This document shows positions 11,779 through 21,736 of a stretch of DNA of 64,000 nt, in pieces. The translations under genes and the position numbers were made by a program. Origin of the DNA: Voacanga thouarsii (taxonomy: Eukaryota > Streptophyta > Magnoliopsida > Gentianales > Apocynaceae); contig JANUWF010001218.1 in assembly GCA_026120185.1 (NCBI GenBank), positions 62,001 to 126,000 of the forward strand, given 5' to 3'. Each line of letters starts with the position of its first letter. Position 1 is the first letter of the stretch. Below the pieces are notes generated by a model. It worked only from the letters and a program-made list of their open reading frames with translations, ran no database searches and had not been told where the DNA came from.

Positions 11779-12124
11779 CTAACTACTTAGCTCACTCCAT
11801 TCTTCATCTGAGTCATGATCAACAATCCATGAATTGGCCGTCCTGTCCTTGGTTACGAATCAACTATTGCTACACATTACCATATCCAAAGTATGATAAG
11901 TCAATCGAGATCTTCTTTCATAAATTGTTCAAGTGTTCTCACTAAAGACGTTTTCCAATGGTACTATGGAGACAAATGACGTCAAAAGATCACGTGTTAG
12001 TTTGGATAAAATTGGTTATTCCTTTAGATGATTTTTTCACAAATCATAAATATTAAAATATTGATCCTCATTTTTTACTAGAGATTGCATCTTATAAATT
12101 ACCATCTTATTATAGGTGATAGAT
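11779..12124 (-). pseudogene. hAT transposase, C-terminal part with dimerisation domain
   Basis: The minus strand from 12124 gives a degraded but clear hAT C-terminal dimerisation region. It reads PILSKLTRDLLTSFVSIVP, then L-E-N-V-F-S where the family has the SESAFS-type motif, then R-S-R-L and an acidic tail (DHDSDEEWSEL) ending at a TAG at 11779-11781. In-frame stops are present (for example after YDL and after SENT). The rest of the gene lies 11 kb away at 23106-24896, beyond the E1 insertion. Confidence 0.85.
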
Positions 12125-13927
12125 TGTTTGAGGAAGATCACGACATAAAAATATAGGTTTATTAAAATGTAGTTATCATGCACCAACAAATTTTAAACCT
12201 TCCTCCTTAAAATACAAATTAGCATAGTGAAAAGTAAGGTATCGAATCCCACAAGGAATAAGAGAAGTATACTCTATAAGAAAATACCAATCACTTTATG
12301 CACATGAAATCATCTTGTAAACACTTAGCTAACTCAATCCTAATGATGACATATTTACATGTATGCACAAATAAGGAGGGAAATTGAATTAAGCAACTAC
12401 ATAAAATAAATCCTAACAAATTAGAAAACTAAAATCAAATAGGAAACAAACTCAAAATATGAAACAAAACAAAATTAGGAAACTTCCAAACTAGTTAAGA
12501 ATTACTATGCTTAGGCCTATGTATTGTGATCAAATTATGACGTTCATCATTAATAGGATTACTTTGAGCAATTGGTTTTAGAGACCTTTCTTAACAAATT
12601 AAATCTCATATTCTTGCAAAGTGGATTAACCCTTAGTTAGCCTATAAGTCAAAATCCCTAACTTCATTATTCAATTTACTCCAGATTGATTAACATTTTT
12701 CTTTAAGACATTAATACTTCAATTAATCAATTGTCATAAACAAAGAACAAAATTGATAATCACATAAAACAACACCAATACCAACTTACATACCCAGGTA
12801 GCCTTGAAAATATACAAATTGATCATCAAGCAATTCTCTATACTTTAGCTAAGCTAGTTAGCCTAGAAACTTAGCTAAGTATAGTTGCTACTTAGACAAA
12901 TTAATCAAAAGATCAAATTATCTTAACTTACTCAATCAAGCGAATCAAAAGGTTGTTAGCCATACACAATTAACTCAACACAATTGATAAGAATTAAAAC
13001 TAGAATTGTATAAATACTCAAGAGGTAATCTTAATTATATCAAAGATAAGATCTTTAACATGCATGAATCTCAAAATAACAAAATCTAATAACAAATATA
13101 GCCTCAAAACATACATAAAAATAAATAAACTTGGAAACAAAAAAGATCAAGAGAAAAAGTGAAAGATTTAAACTTGGGAAGCCCCAATCTCAAGTCTTTT
13201 TGCCTCATTGCCTTTTTCTTCCTTCCTCGGCCTTCTTGGATGCTTTTCCCTCAAAAAACTATATTTTTTGAAGAAGTATCTTCAAGAATATCATGTGTCT
13301 ATGTTCTTGGATGTCTCTTACTTTTATAGAAGTATTCTAAACCGTCCTTGGTTGGATTTGGAAAGTTTAAGTCACATTTGGATCAATTTAGCAACTCCTA
13401 AAGTTCTTCAAGATAATTGCACGGTATGTTTGCATGGTTGTGCATTATGGCCGTGCACAAAAATCTTCCAAATCTTTCGTAGCTGGCATGGCCTTCTTGC
13501 ATAGCCGTGCATAGTGGCCATGTAGATGACATAGCTAATTTTTTTTCTCATTTCTTATAAACTTCTGGGAGCAGAAATTCGTCCCCTGTTATGCACGGGA
13601 TCATGCACAGCTGTGCACTAGGCCATGCATGCTTTCTGAGGTCTGTTCTGTTTTGTTTGGCTTGATGCATGGCCGTACATCAATTCGTGCACCTGAAAAA
13701 CACTTAAAGATATTGTGAAATATGTATTCCAAAAACTTAAATGCACATGTATTCATTCGCATCATAAAAAGATATCATTTAAGCTCTAATTCTACTCATT
13801 TTTCATCAAGAGTCCTTAAGATCAATGAAAACACATTTTGAGTAAAAAGTCTTTGTTTATCTTATAAAAACATGCCAAAAAGCTATGAAAAAAGTGCTAT
13901 AAAAGTATAATTATTTCATACCTAACA
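12125..13927 (-). repeat. E1 3' LTR
   Basis: About 1803 bp. It is about 410 bp longer than the other LTR through a segment at roughly 12885-13290 that the other copy lacks; the junction is a short 'tat' microhomology. It contains the GC-rich palindromic words GCATGGCCGTGCA and variants at 13430-13690. Confidence 0.92.
13591..13630. repeat. 40-bp imperfect palindrome in E1 LTR
   Basis: It is centred on GCACAGCTGTGC and flanked by ATGCACGGG on one side and GGCCATGCAT on the other. Most positions pair with their mirror complement. It belongs to the cluster of GCACGG/CCGTGC words in this LTR; the other LTR has a decayed version around 22771-22810. Confidence 0.8.
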
Positions 13928-13962
13928 AATACTCCCATATTTAACTTTTTGCATGTCCTCGG
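13928..13962 (-). promoter_or_regulatory. E1 terminal polypurine-type box (P2)
   Basis: The coding strand reads GAGGACATGCAAAAAGTT, then AAATATGGGAGTATT directly abutting the 3' LTR. This is the degenerate GAGGACAAGCAA...AAGTNTGGGGG signature seen before the 3' LTR of Tat/Athila-like plant elements. Confidence 0.7.
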
Positions 13963-14329
13963 GTAAAACAATCTTTCAAAAAGGATTAAGGCATTGAAAG
14001 TTAAAAAAGAATATGGTAGAGATGCTAAATTTTCTTTTCACAATAAAAAACATTCTAATATTTATTTGATCAAGAAGATTTAAGCAAACTAACATATTAG
14101 GTCAAATATACCTAAGACCATTGAAGTTAGTTTAAATAAGTTTATCTTTATTCAATACATTCTACTCCCTTCCTTACTCCAAACATATAAGTCATGCAAA
14201 CCATATAAGTAAAGTCTAAAGAATCAATTTCAAGTTGTATATTTTGTATATGTCTAAATTATTACAAATTGGGAAGTAAACTAGGACATCTCATTTTTTA
14301 ATCAAATATTTCTATTACAAACATTTCTT

Positions 14330-14384
14330 GGGATTAATAGTCTCAAGTGAGTGCGTTTCGCTTCATCTCACCGTATTAGCCCCC
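14330..14384 (-). ncRNA. E1 conserved stem-loop element
   Basis: In coding sense it starts GGGGGCTAATACGGTGAG and ends CTCACTTGAGACTATTAATC plus CC. GTGAG pairs with CTCAC around a 15-nt loop, and an outer GGG/CCC plus TAATA/TATTA pairing is possible. Matching elements occur in E2 (40122-40176) and E3 (32266-32332) at nearly the same distance from the 3' LTR (402 nt here). It is called a structured RNA element by inference; no function is known to me. Confidence 0.5.
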
Positions 14385-14870
14385 TATTCAATATTTTATT
14401 TTCAACATTGTGTTTTTCTTTTATTTTTTCTTCTTTTTTCACTCATTATTTTTTGCCAAAGGACATGCACTTTACATTCTCGGAATTTTTTTCTCCTTAC
14501 TTATCCTATTTACTTAAACCCAAATTTAGGACTAATTTAGACAAATTTTCTAAAAATTAGCTCATAAACCTACTTATATCTCAACATCAATTTATATAAA
14601 TTTTACAAGGTTAAAAGCTTCACACATCTATTAAGAAATCAACAAGGTTAAACTAAATTTGCAAGACTTAGTTATTTTCAACAAAATATGAAAGTTTAAC
14701 AAAAATTAATGTGATTAAATAAATATCAAAAATATTTTCCAAAGTAAAAAAAAAAAAAAAGACTTTAACTCCACCAATTTTTCTTTATAAAAACTCAAAA
14801 ATTGTTATTACCCTAAAATGAATAGAAAATTTAAAAATATGGCCTTAAAAGAAAATTAGGAAAAATTTTG

Positions 14871-14912
14871 TTTTTCTACCGCCATACTTAAACCAGACAT
14901 TGCTCTCAATGG
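14871..14912 (-). promoter_or_regulatory. E1 internal polypurine-type box (P1)
   Basis: The coding strand reads CCATTGAGAGCAATGTCTGG, then TTTAAGTATGGCGGTAG. It is the counterpart of E2 39435-39480 and E3 32891-32937, resembling a second, upstream copy of the terminal polypurine signature. Confidence 0.6.
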
Positions 14913-15239
14913 ATTAAAAAAAAAAAAAAAACTTAAAGCATAACCAATGAGAGAGAGAAAAATAGAGGGTAAAAAAAAATAAACTTTCCTATATATAATT
15001 CAAGTGGCCAAGACAATAGCTCTAAAGTTGCAACATATATCCATAGCAAAGTATCAAAGAAACACAGTTAGAGCATTAGGTACATAGCCAAAAGGAAAAA
15101 GGAAAAGTGCAAAATAAAAATAACATAAAAGTGCATAAAAATAAACTTAGTCTAGAGAGCTCTCACCGTAGCAATAAAAAAAGGAAAAGACACAAAAAGA
15201 AAGAAAGAAGAAAATCGACTAAAGTACTCAATCTTGAGC

Positions 15240-17248
15240 AGTCGGAGGAGGTAGATTATCATGCATTGGTGTATCATCAGTGTACTAACAGTGTGGCGGA
15301 CTTCAGACCCATCTCCTGCTGCAATGTACTCTACAAGATCATATCTAAGACCCTGGCTATCCGACTCAGCCGAGTACTGGACCACTTAGTTGATCCTGCC
15401 CAGGCAGCCTTTATTGGTGATAGGCTGCTGGCGGATAATGTTTTTCTGGCACAAGACTTGTTCAAGTCCTACGCCCACCGAAGAGTTGCTCCCCGGTGTG
15501 CTATCAAAGTTGATTTGCGTAAGGCCTATGACTATGTAAACTGGAATTTCCTCCTATGCCTATTGGATGCACTGGGTTCCCCTCTGTTTTCTGCACCTGG
15601 GTGAAACAATGTGTTACCACATGTACTTTCTCCATATCTTTGAATGGGAACATGCACGGCTTCTTCCCAGGGGCCAGGGGCCTGCGCCAAGGTGACCCGT
15701 TATCCCCCCTTCTCTTTGTGTTATGCTTGGAGTACCTCTCTTGCAGCCTCCAAGTGGCGTCGACTTCCCCCGGTTTCCACTTCCACCCGGGATGCCAAGC
15801 TCTTGGGCTCACGCACTTGGCATTTGTGGATGATCTACTTTTATTCTGTAGGGGTGACGCCCACTCAGTGGAGATCCTCACGCAGTGCCTGCACCAATTC
15901 CAGGCAGTATCTGGCCTGGCTGCTAACCCCTCCAAGTCCAATATCTATTCTGATGGGATCTCGGAGGATAAACGCCAGGACCTTATCCGGGTGTCGGGAT
16001 TCCAACTTGGGACGTTTCCATTTCGCTATCTAGGCATCCCAATCGCGGTTGACCGGGTTCAGTGCTCTTTTTATAAATCGTTGTTGGACAAAATTGGGAC
16101 AATGGTAAATGGTTGGACTGCTAATTCCCTATATTTTGCGGGTGGTCTAGAACTCATCACATCGGTTCTGCAAGGAGTGGAATGCTTTTAGTTGTCGATC
16201 TTCCCAACCCCACAGGCAATCCTGACTGATATTTCTCTCATAGCCAGGCAATTCTTGTGGAATGGCAAGTCCCCCATGGTAGGTTGGCAGAATCTCTGTC
16301 GACCTAAGTCTGATGGAGGCCTAGGCATTAAGGAGCCCAGTGCCTGGAACTCAGCCCTACTGGCCCAGGTCTTATGGGACATCCACCGCGAGAAACAAAC
16401 ACTTTGGGTTTAGTGGGTTCATCACAAGTACCTGGGTGACCACTCTGTCTGGACTACCCAACCGAGCCCGGAGTCGTCTAGTCTGTATAAGAGCATTCTA
16501 GTGCTCCGGGACAAGATTGTGTACGCAGCTGGTGATACACCCGCAGCTATAAATATGTTGGAGCAGTGGGCTATTAGGCCCCGGTCTTTCACCAGGCTTG
16601 CCTATGACTTCTTCTGCACTCCGACACCAAGAGTCCCATGGGGCCACACCGTCTGGGGCAAAGTGCTTGTACCCAAGCACTCGTTCATCCTTTGGCTAGC
16701 TGCGCTGGGCAAGTTACGCACTAAGGACCGCCTCCCATTCTCGACTCCTGACCCTTCATGCCCCTTCTGCGGACACCTTGCTGAGTTTGCCCAGCATTTG
16801 TTCTTCCTGTGCCCTGTGACGAAGCAGGTCTGGGATAGCGTAAAGATATGGGCGCACCTCTGCTGTCCGATGACTTCTCTCGCCAGTGCGCTCAAATGGC
16901 TAAAAAAGGAAAATCGAGGCTCCTCCTGGCCAGCCAAGCTTAAATGCTCAGTGCTCGCTACAACAGTGTATACCATATGGGACTCACGCAATAGGCTAAT
17001 ATTTGATGGATTGGTTGCCTCGGCAGATCATATGGCCAATAGGGTCAAAACGCTTATATATAAGGCTATTTTCACTTTGTATCCCTCCGTTTTGGCTCGA
17101 TTTGAATCTAACGGATGCGCCCTCGAGGCGCTTCTTGTCTAGATGCCAAGAGTCATGTAGCCTGCCTACGGGATGTGGCTAACCTCTGTAAATTCTTCAT
17201 TTCTATCTATAATACATTTACCTTTACATCAAAAAAAAAAAAAAAAAA
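15240..17248 (+). mobile_element. 5'-truncated L1-type LINE inserted in E1
   Basis: The segment is clearly more GC-rich than its surroundings. It holds a non-LTR reverse transcriptase and a zf-RVT domain, and ends in a poly(A) tail at about 17231-17248 after a short 3' UTR. The endonuclease half is missing, as expected from incomplete reverse transcription. The 5' edge is placed approximately, where recognisable protein begins. Target duplications are uncertain: AGTCGGAGGAGG upstream and AGTCGCTAGTGG downstream of the tail agree only partly. It interrupts the region between E1 ORF2 and the E1 3' LTR. Confidence 0.9.
15265..17142 (+). pseudogene. LINE reverse transcriptase and zf-RVT pseudogene
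   Basis: The first frame (15265 to about 15570) has FRPISCCNVLYKIISK, then AAFIGDR and KVDLRKAYD, which is the first catalytic Asp region. A one-base-type frameshift at about 15565-15580 moves to the frame with GLRQGDPLSPLLF, then LAFVDDLLLF, which holds the paired catalytic aspartates of non-LTR reverse transcriptases, then FRYLGIPI. In-frame TAG stops occur at 16189-16191 and 16411-16413. The C-terminal part (16501-17142) has the zinc-binding CPFCGHLAEFAQHLFFLC pattern of zf-RVT. It is non-functional because of the truncation, the frameshift and two stops. Confidence 0.92.
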
Positions 17249-17299
17249 GGAGTCGCTAGTGGCTCGAATAGAGAAGACATCCCTGCATCAAAATAAAAA

Positions 17300-18480
17300 G
17301 GTCATAGAGTGTACGTAAAATGGATAGAATCAAAATAAGAATATAAATTAACCTCCACCCATCCCACATGGGCATCCACATTATCTAATCTATAGCCCAT
17401 AGAATCCATCTTTTACATATAATAACTTTGCATAGCATCCATCCATTGATGAAAAAGACTATAACCTTGTTCCATATTAGCTCACATCTCTCCCCAACAT
17501 ATGCATCATAGGTGAGAAATCATGTGAAGAAGATGGTGGTATAGAAGGGGAGTCCATAAGAACCTCAAACTTAATAGGAATATCTGGCTCATCTTTATGG
17601 ACTTCTTTCTCATATCCCATTCCACCTTCAACACTTTCCAAAACATATTGATTTAAACTAACTCTTCTAACTATGCCTATTTTTTGGAGAGTTTGAAAGT
17701 TGATGGGAATCATATGCACAGTCATTTCTAAACCCATATCATCACGAATCAAATGAAAATTTTTAGTAAGGCAAGTGATATATAGGGTAGCACAAATAGC
17801 ACCTCTCTTAGAAGCTACCATGAAGTCAAGATAAAAGGCAAAAGAGACAGTGATATTGATAGGAGTTCAAGTCATAATAGACCAAAGATGAAATAGATCT
17901 CGCCAAGTCAACACTTCATCACTCTGTTTCCTATCCCCAATGGTATGAGCACTGAGTCTATAGAGGTATCTAACAGTAGGTGAGTTAAATTGGCAACTCT
18001 TAAAAATACATGCCCGCCACATAGGGCCCGTGGTATGTTCTTGCCAAAAAGCCACTTAAGTCATTGGCAAAGCTATCTCTTTGTGTTGCACTATCCTTCC
18101 CGACGTAGAATCCTACAGGTACCCCAAATTGATTTTGATACATGTTGAATGTTTGTCCACATAGGCAGAAGCTAATGGTGTTTACATTATCAAAACTGAT
18201 GCATTCTCGCCTAAAATAATAGGTGATAAGGAATTCTATCATTAGATTACCATAACCCTATTCTATAATGTCAAAGAAATGATCCCAACTCGAGTTATAG
18301 AGAAGACTATTTATTTCCTCATTAAGGCCTAATTGTTGAAGGATGGAATGATCAATGAAGCGATTAGGCCAAAAAGTACTATGACGGAAGTTCTCAAATC
18401 TAGCAATGTGTATAGGATTCGTGAAATGTAAGTTAACAAAGTCGTGTTCCCTAGCTTGGTCCAAAGATCTACAATTAGAG
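17300..18480 (-). pseudogene. E1 second ORF, ATHILA/plant-transposon-like
   Basis: Minus-strand pieces join into one degraded protein. At 18464-18258 it has PNRFIDHSILQQLGLNEEI followed by W-D-H-F-F. At 18242-18000 it has FLITYYFRRECISFDN and GVPVGFYVG. At 18055-17867 it has YLYRLSAHTIG, then EVLTWRDLFHLW. At 17821-17477 the C-terminal part ends in a Met-rich, Gln/Met heptad-like tail. The order PNRF...LG...W, F-G-V-P, then L...H-T-I...DLF.LW matches the second protein of plant ATHILA-type elements, a family of unknown function. Stops at about 18255 and 17867, plus a 281-bp tandem duplication within its N-terminal part, break it. The family call is from pattern memory. Confidence 0.6.
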
Positions 18481-18902
18481 CTTCTACCCCTTCTTAATTA
18501 CCACATGCTTTCATTTAGGAGCTATGAGATGTATCAAGATATGGAAAGGATACCAAGAAAAATAAGCTATAAAAGTGTAAATCATGGTGAAGAAATGTAG
18601 GATGACAAGGGAAAATTAAAAGGATGGAATGATCAATAAAGCGATTAGGCCAAAAAGTACTATGACGGAAGTTTTCAAATCTAGCAATGTGTATAGGATT
18701 CGTGAAATGTAGGCTAACAAAGTCGTGTTTCCTAACTTGGACCAAAGATCTAGAACTAGAGCCACTATTCCTTTTTAATTACCACATGCTTTCATTTAGG
18801 AGCCATGAGATGTATCAAGATCTGGAAAGAATACCAAGAAAAATAAGCTATAAAAGTGTAAATCAAGGTGAAGAAACGTAGGATGTCAAGGGAAAATTAA
18901 AA
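18340..18902. repeat. 281-bp tandem duplication in E1 ORF2 region
   Basis: Copy 1 is at 18340-18620 and copy 2 at 18621-18902, both starting AGGATGGAATGATCAATRAA. They differ by scattered substitutions. The duplication repeats the coding segment for ARFENFRHSTFWPNRFIDHS and the non-coding DNA upstream of it. Confidence 0.92.
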
Positions 18903-19801
18903 GATAAGAAAAGAATAAGTGGCAATTTGCTCAATAAAGAGTAAATAGGTCCCTTTAACCTTTCATTCAACCACTTAAAAACCCCTTCATTTAGGTAGCA
19001 AATTACTCCACAATTTTCACCACAAAGTACTCAACTTCATATCTCATCACCAACATAATATAAAGTAACTCAACTCCTCAATGTTAAGATGTCAATTTGC
19101 AACCACAAAGCAATAAAATTTCAGCAATATAGAGCATAAAAAACTGCCACAACAACCAAGAATACTCTATCATAACAATGCCCAAAACTCCTCAACTCAA
19201 ACAAACCAATTCTTGCAATCAATCACAACTTTCTCCAACATTAAAATACAACAATGTATATCAATGTAAAGCATTATGATGGCAAAAGTTTTCAGCAATG
19301 GGAAAGTATCAAAATCAACTTTACAATGCACCAATAATCATCCTTTAACTTTACAATAGACACAACATCAAGTGACAACCATTATAATCACTTAATTATA
19401 GCTTTTAATTGCATCATAATTGTAGAAAAAACATGATGTTCGGACCCTCTCAAGTAGTAAAATTGAGCAACAGAAATCCATCAAGATAATATTTTGTTTG
19501 ATACAATCTCTTGCTTATGTATTGAAGATGAATTATGTAAAGTTTTTCTTACCAAAACACCTTCGATTTGCAGGAATTTTGCTGAAGAAAAACCCCTTCA
19601 AGAGCTGCAATTTTCGGACCTCAAGTTGGAGAAATTGTTGGTTCTTGAAATTATTATAGCCAAATGATGGGTTTGAAAATGAAAATGGTGGGCAATTGGT
19701 TGTTGGTATGAAAAAGATAGAGTAAGGGTGTACGGGTGGAAGAAGAATGAAAAATTTTAAGAAAATGGAAACATTCGTGCAGATTTGAAATTTTAAAGAA
19801 A

Positions 19802-19910
19802 TCTGCAATGGTGCATGAGCAGAGGCACAATCATGCCTTTGCTCGTGCATATTGCAGAAAAATTCAGGGGTGGCACGGCCTAAGGCACGGGTGTGCCTTT
19901 GGCCATGCAG
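19802..19910. repeat. Two adjacent GC-rich hairpins in E1 gag-ORF2 spacer
   Basis: Hairpin 1 pairs 19802-19827 (TCTGCAATGGTGCATGAGCA...) with 19834-19858. Hairpin 2 pairs 19870-19887 (GTGGCACGGCCTAAGGCA) with 19894-19910. The words GGCACGG and CCATGCAG are the same vocabulary as in the E1 LTR. The rest of the spacer (about 18903-20271) is AT-rich and non-coding. Confidence 0.8.
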
Positions 19911-20271
19911 ATTGCAGAAATATATATATTTTATATTATAAAAAGAAAAAAAAAGGAATACTATAAAGTTTCAAAAAAGCTCAAAAAAATCTTTTTGAAA
20001 ATTTTAAAAGAAAAATAAGATGAAATAAGGAAACGGAAAATAACATTAGGTTGCCTCCCAACAAGCACTATTGTTTTATGTTGTTTACTCGGCATAGATG
20101 CATCTTAGTCAATAGATCTTTGGATAAAACAAAATGAGCTTGAAAATAGATATAAAAATACACAACTCTTTGAGAAATTACCTTTTTACCCCTAGATGAT
20201 AGTTAAACATTAGAAGGATCCCTAGGGTTAAGGAGTTGAGATGGAAGCTTATTAGACAGTTGTGCTTTGAT

Positions 20272-21525
20272 TTAACTTACATCAATGGCCAATTGTTCCA
20301 CTTGATTCTCTAGGTTTTGAGTTCTAGATTTGGTATCCTTTTGGAAAGTTAAGGAATTAGATATAAGGGATTTGACCATATCTTCCAAGGACATGCTATT
20401 CGATTGGTCTTGGGATAGCGGTGCATTGGAATGGTTATTGGAAAAGTTTTGTCGTATCCCTCCTTGGTTTCCCAATCTAAAATTTGGATGATCACGCCAT
20501 CCTTTATTGTAAGTGTTGGAATAAGAATTGTATCTTTTAGGAGGTTGATTTGAGAAACCTAAAGTATTTACATATTCATTAACACCTATGGTAGGACATG
20601 AATCACTCATATGCTCGAGAGAGTTACACCTATTACATGCTTTAATTTGTGAATTTGGTCCAAGCATCTTGCCTACCAATGTGGTTAGCTTATCCACTTT
20701 ATCCTCTAAAGAACTTGTGGTAACTTTCCATACTTTCCTAAGTGAGTCATTTCTTGTGCAAAAAAATTGTGTATTAGTTGTCATGTTCGAAATGAACTCC
20801 CTAGCAGCTTGTGGGGATTTTTCCATAAGGGCACCACCATTTACTGTATCAATCATTAATCTATCATATTGAAGTAATCCCTCATAAAAATATTAAACTA
20901 ATAATTGCTCACTAATGTAATGATGAGGACAACTAGCACACAACCTTTTGAATCTTTCCCAATAATCGTACAAGGACTCACCATACAGTTGCGTTATACC
21001 ACATATTTCTTTCCTAATTGATGCAGATCTAGATGTAGAAAAATATTTTTTAAGGAAAAGTCCTTGTATATTCAACCAATTATTAATGAACCCAGTTGGA
21101 ATGTCATATAACCAATCTTTAGTGTCACCATGCAAATTAAATGGGCATGCAAGTAACTTAATGACCTCACCTTGGAAACCATCCAGTTTCATATTAGAAC
21201 ATACAACATGAAATTCTTTTAAGTGCCTATGTGGATCTTTACTCAGGAACCTATAGAAAGATGGTAAAAGTTGAATGAAACCCAAATATAATTTAAAATT
21301 AATTGTGACTTGAGGAAAAATAATGCATAGAGGGTGATCATTAAGAATAGGTGTAATAAATTCTTTCAGAGATAAATTGGCAGCCATTGAAGAATCAAAG
21401 TGAGGGAAGATTTCACTAATTTGTTCCTCAAGTTGTTCGCTAATTGTAGGAATTTCAAAATTGGGAGAAGAATGCTCCTTCAGATGAATTCCTTCTTTAC
21501 AAATCATAGCTTCATGAGGATTCAA
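20272..21525 (-). pseudogene. E1 gag, nearly intact, one stop codon
   Basis: About 418 codons read in one frame on the minus strand from an ATG at 21525. The Retrotrans_gag region (around residues 95-215) includes HLKEFHVVCSNMK, LLACPFNLHGDTKDWLYDIP, FLKKYFSTSRSASIRKEI and SLYDYWERFKRLCASCP. A CCHC zinc knuckle (CNRCNSLEHMSDSC) and an Asn/Gln-rich tail follow, ending in a coiled-coil-like LENQVEQLAIDVS. The only break is a TAA at about 20890 between ELLV-like and YFYEGL sequence, where relatives have Gln, so a single C-to-T change explains it. It packages element RNA by analogy with other gypsy Gag proteins. Confidence 0.88.
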
Positions 21526-21712
21526 TTTAAGCGCCTAGGTAGTTACTTCTTTGTCTATTTTCTTACTGGTCCTAAAATTCATCAACAAGATGAGCAATCT
21601 AAAATAAACAAAGTTAAAGAGTAACAAGAAAACTTTGGCACCAAGAGAATTACTTTAACCAAGTATCACAAGAGCTATTCAAAGATAAAAATGATTAAAA
21701 TATTTCTTTTGT

Positions 21713-21732
21713 TCCCTGACAACAGCGCAAAA
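21713..21732 (-). promoter_or_regulatory. E1 primer-binding site, decayed tRNA-Asp type
   Basis: The coding strand reads TTTTGCGCTGTTGTCAGGGA just after the 5' LTR. It differs at a few positions from TGGCGCCGTTGCCGGGGA, which complements the 3' end of plant tRNA-Asp and is the primer site of Athila/Tat-type elements. Confidence 0.7.
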
Positions 21733-21736
21733 AATT

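Noticed and set aside
15504..15941. Antisense open frame over the LINE
   Set aside because: It is a shadow of the GC-rich LINE reverse transcriptase coding strand.
15228..17270. LINE target-site duplication AGTCGGAGGAGG / AGTCGCTAGTGG
   Set aside because: Only partial agreement, and the 5' end of the LINE is not precisely placed, so I do not claim it.
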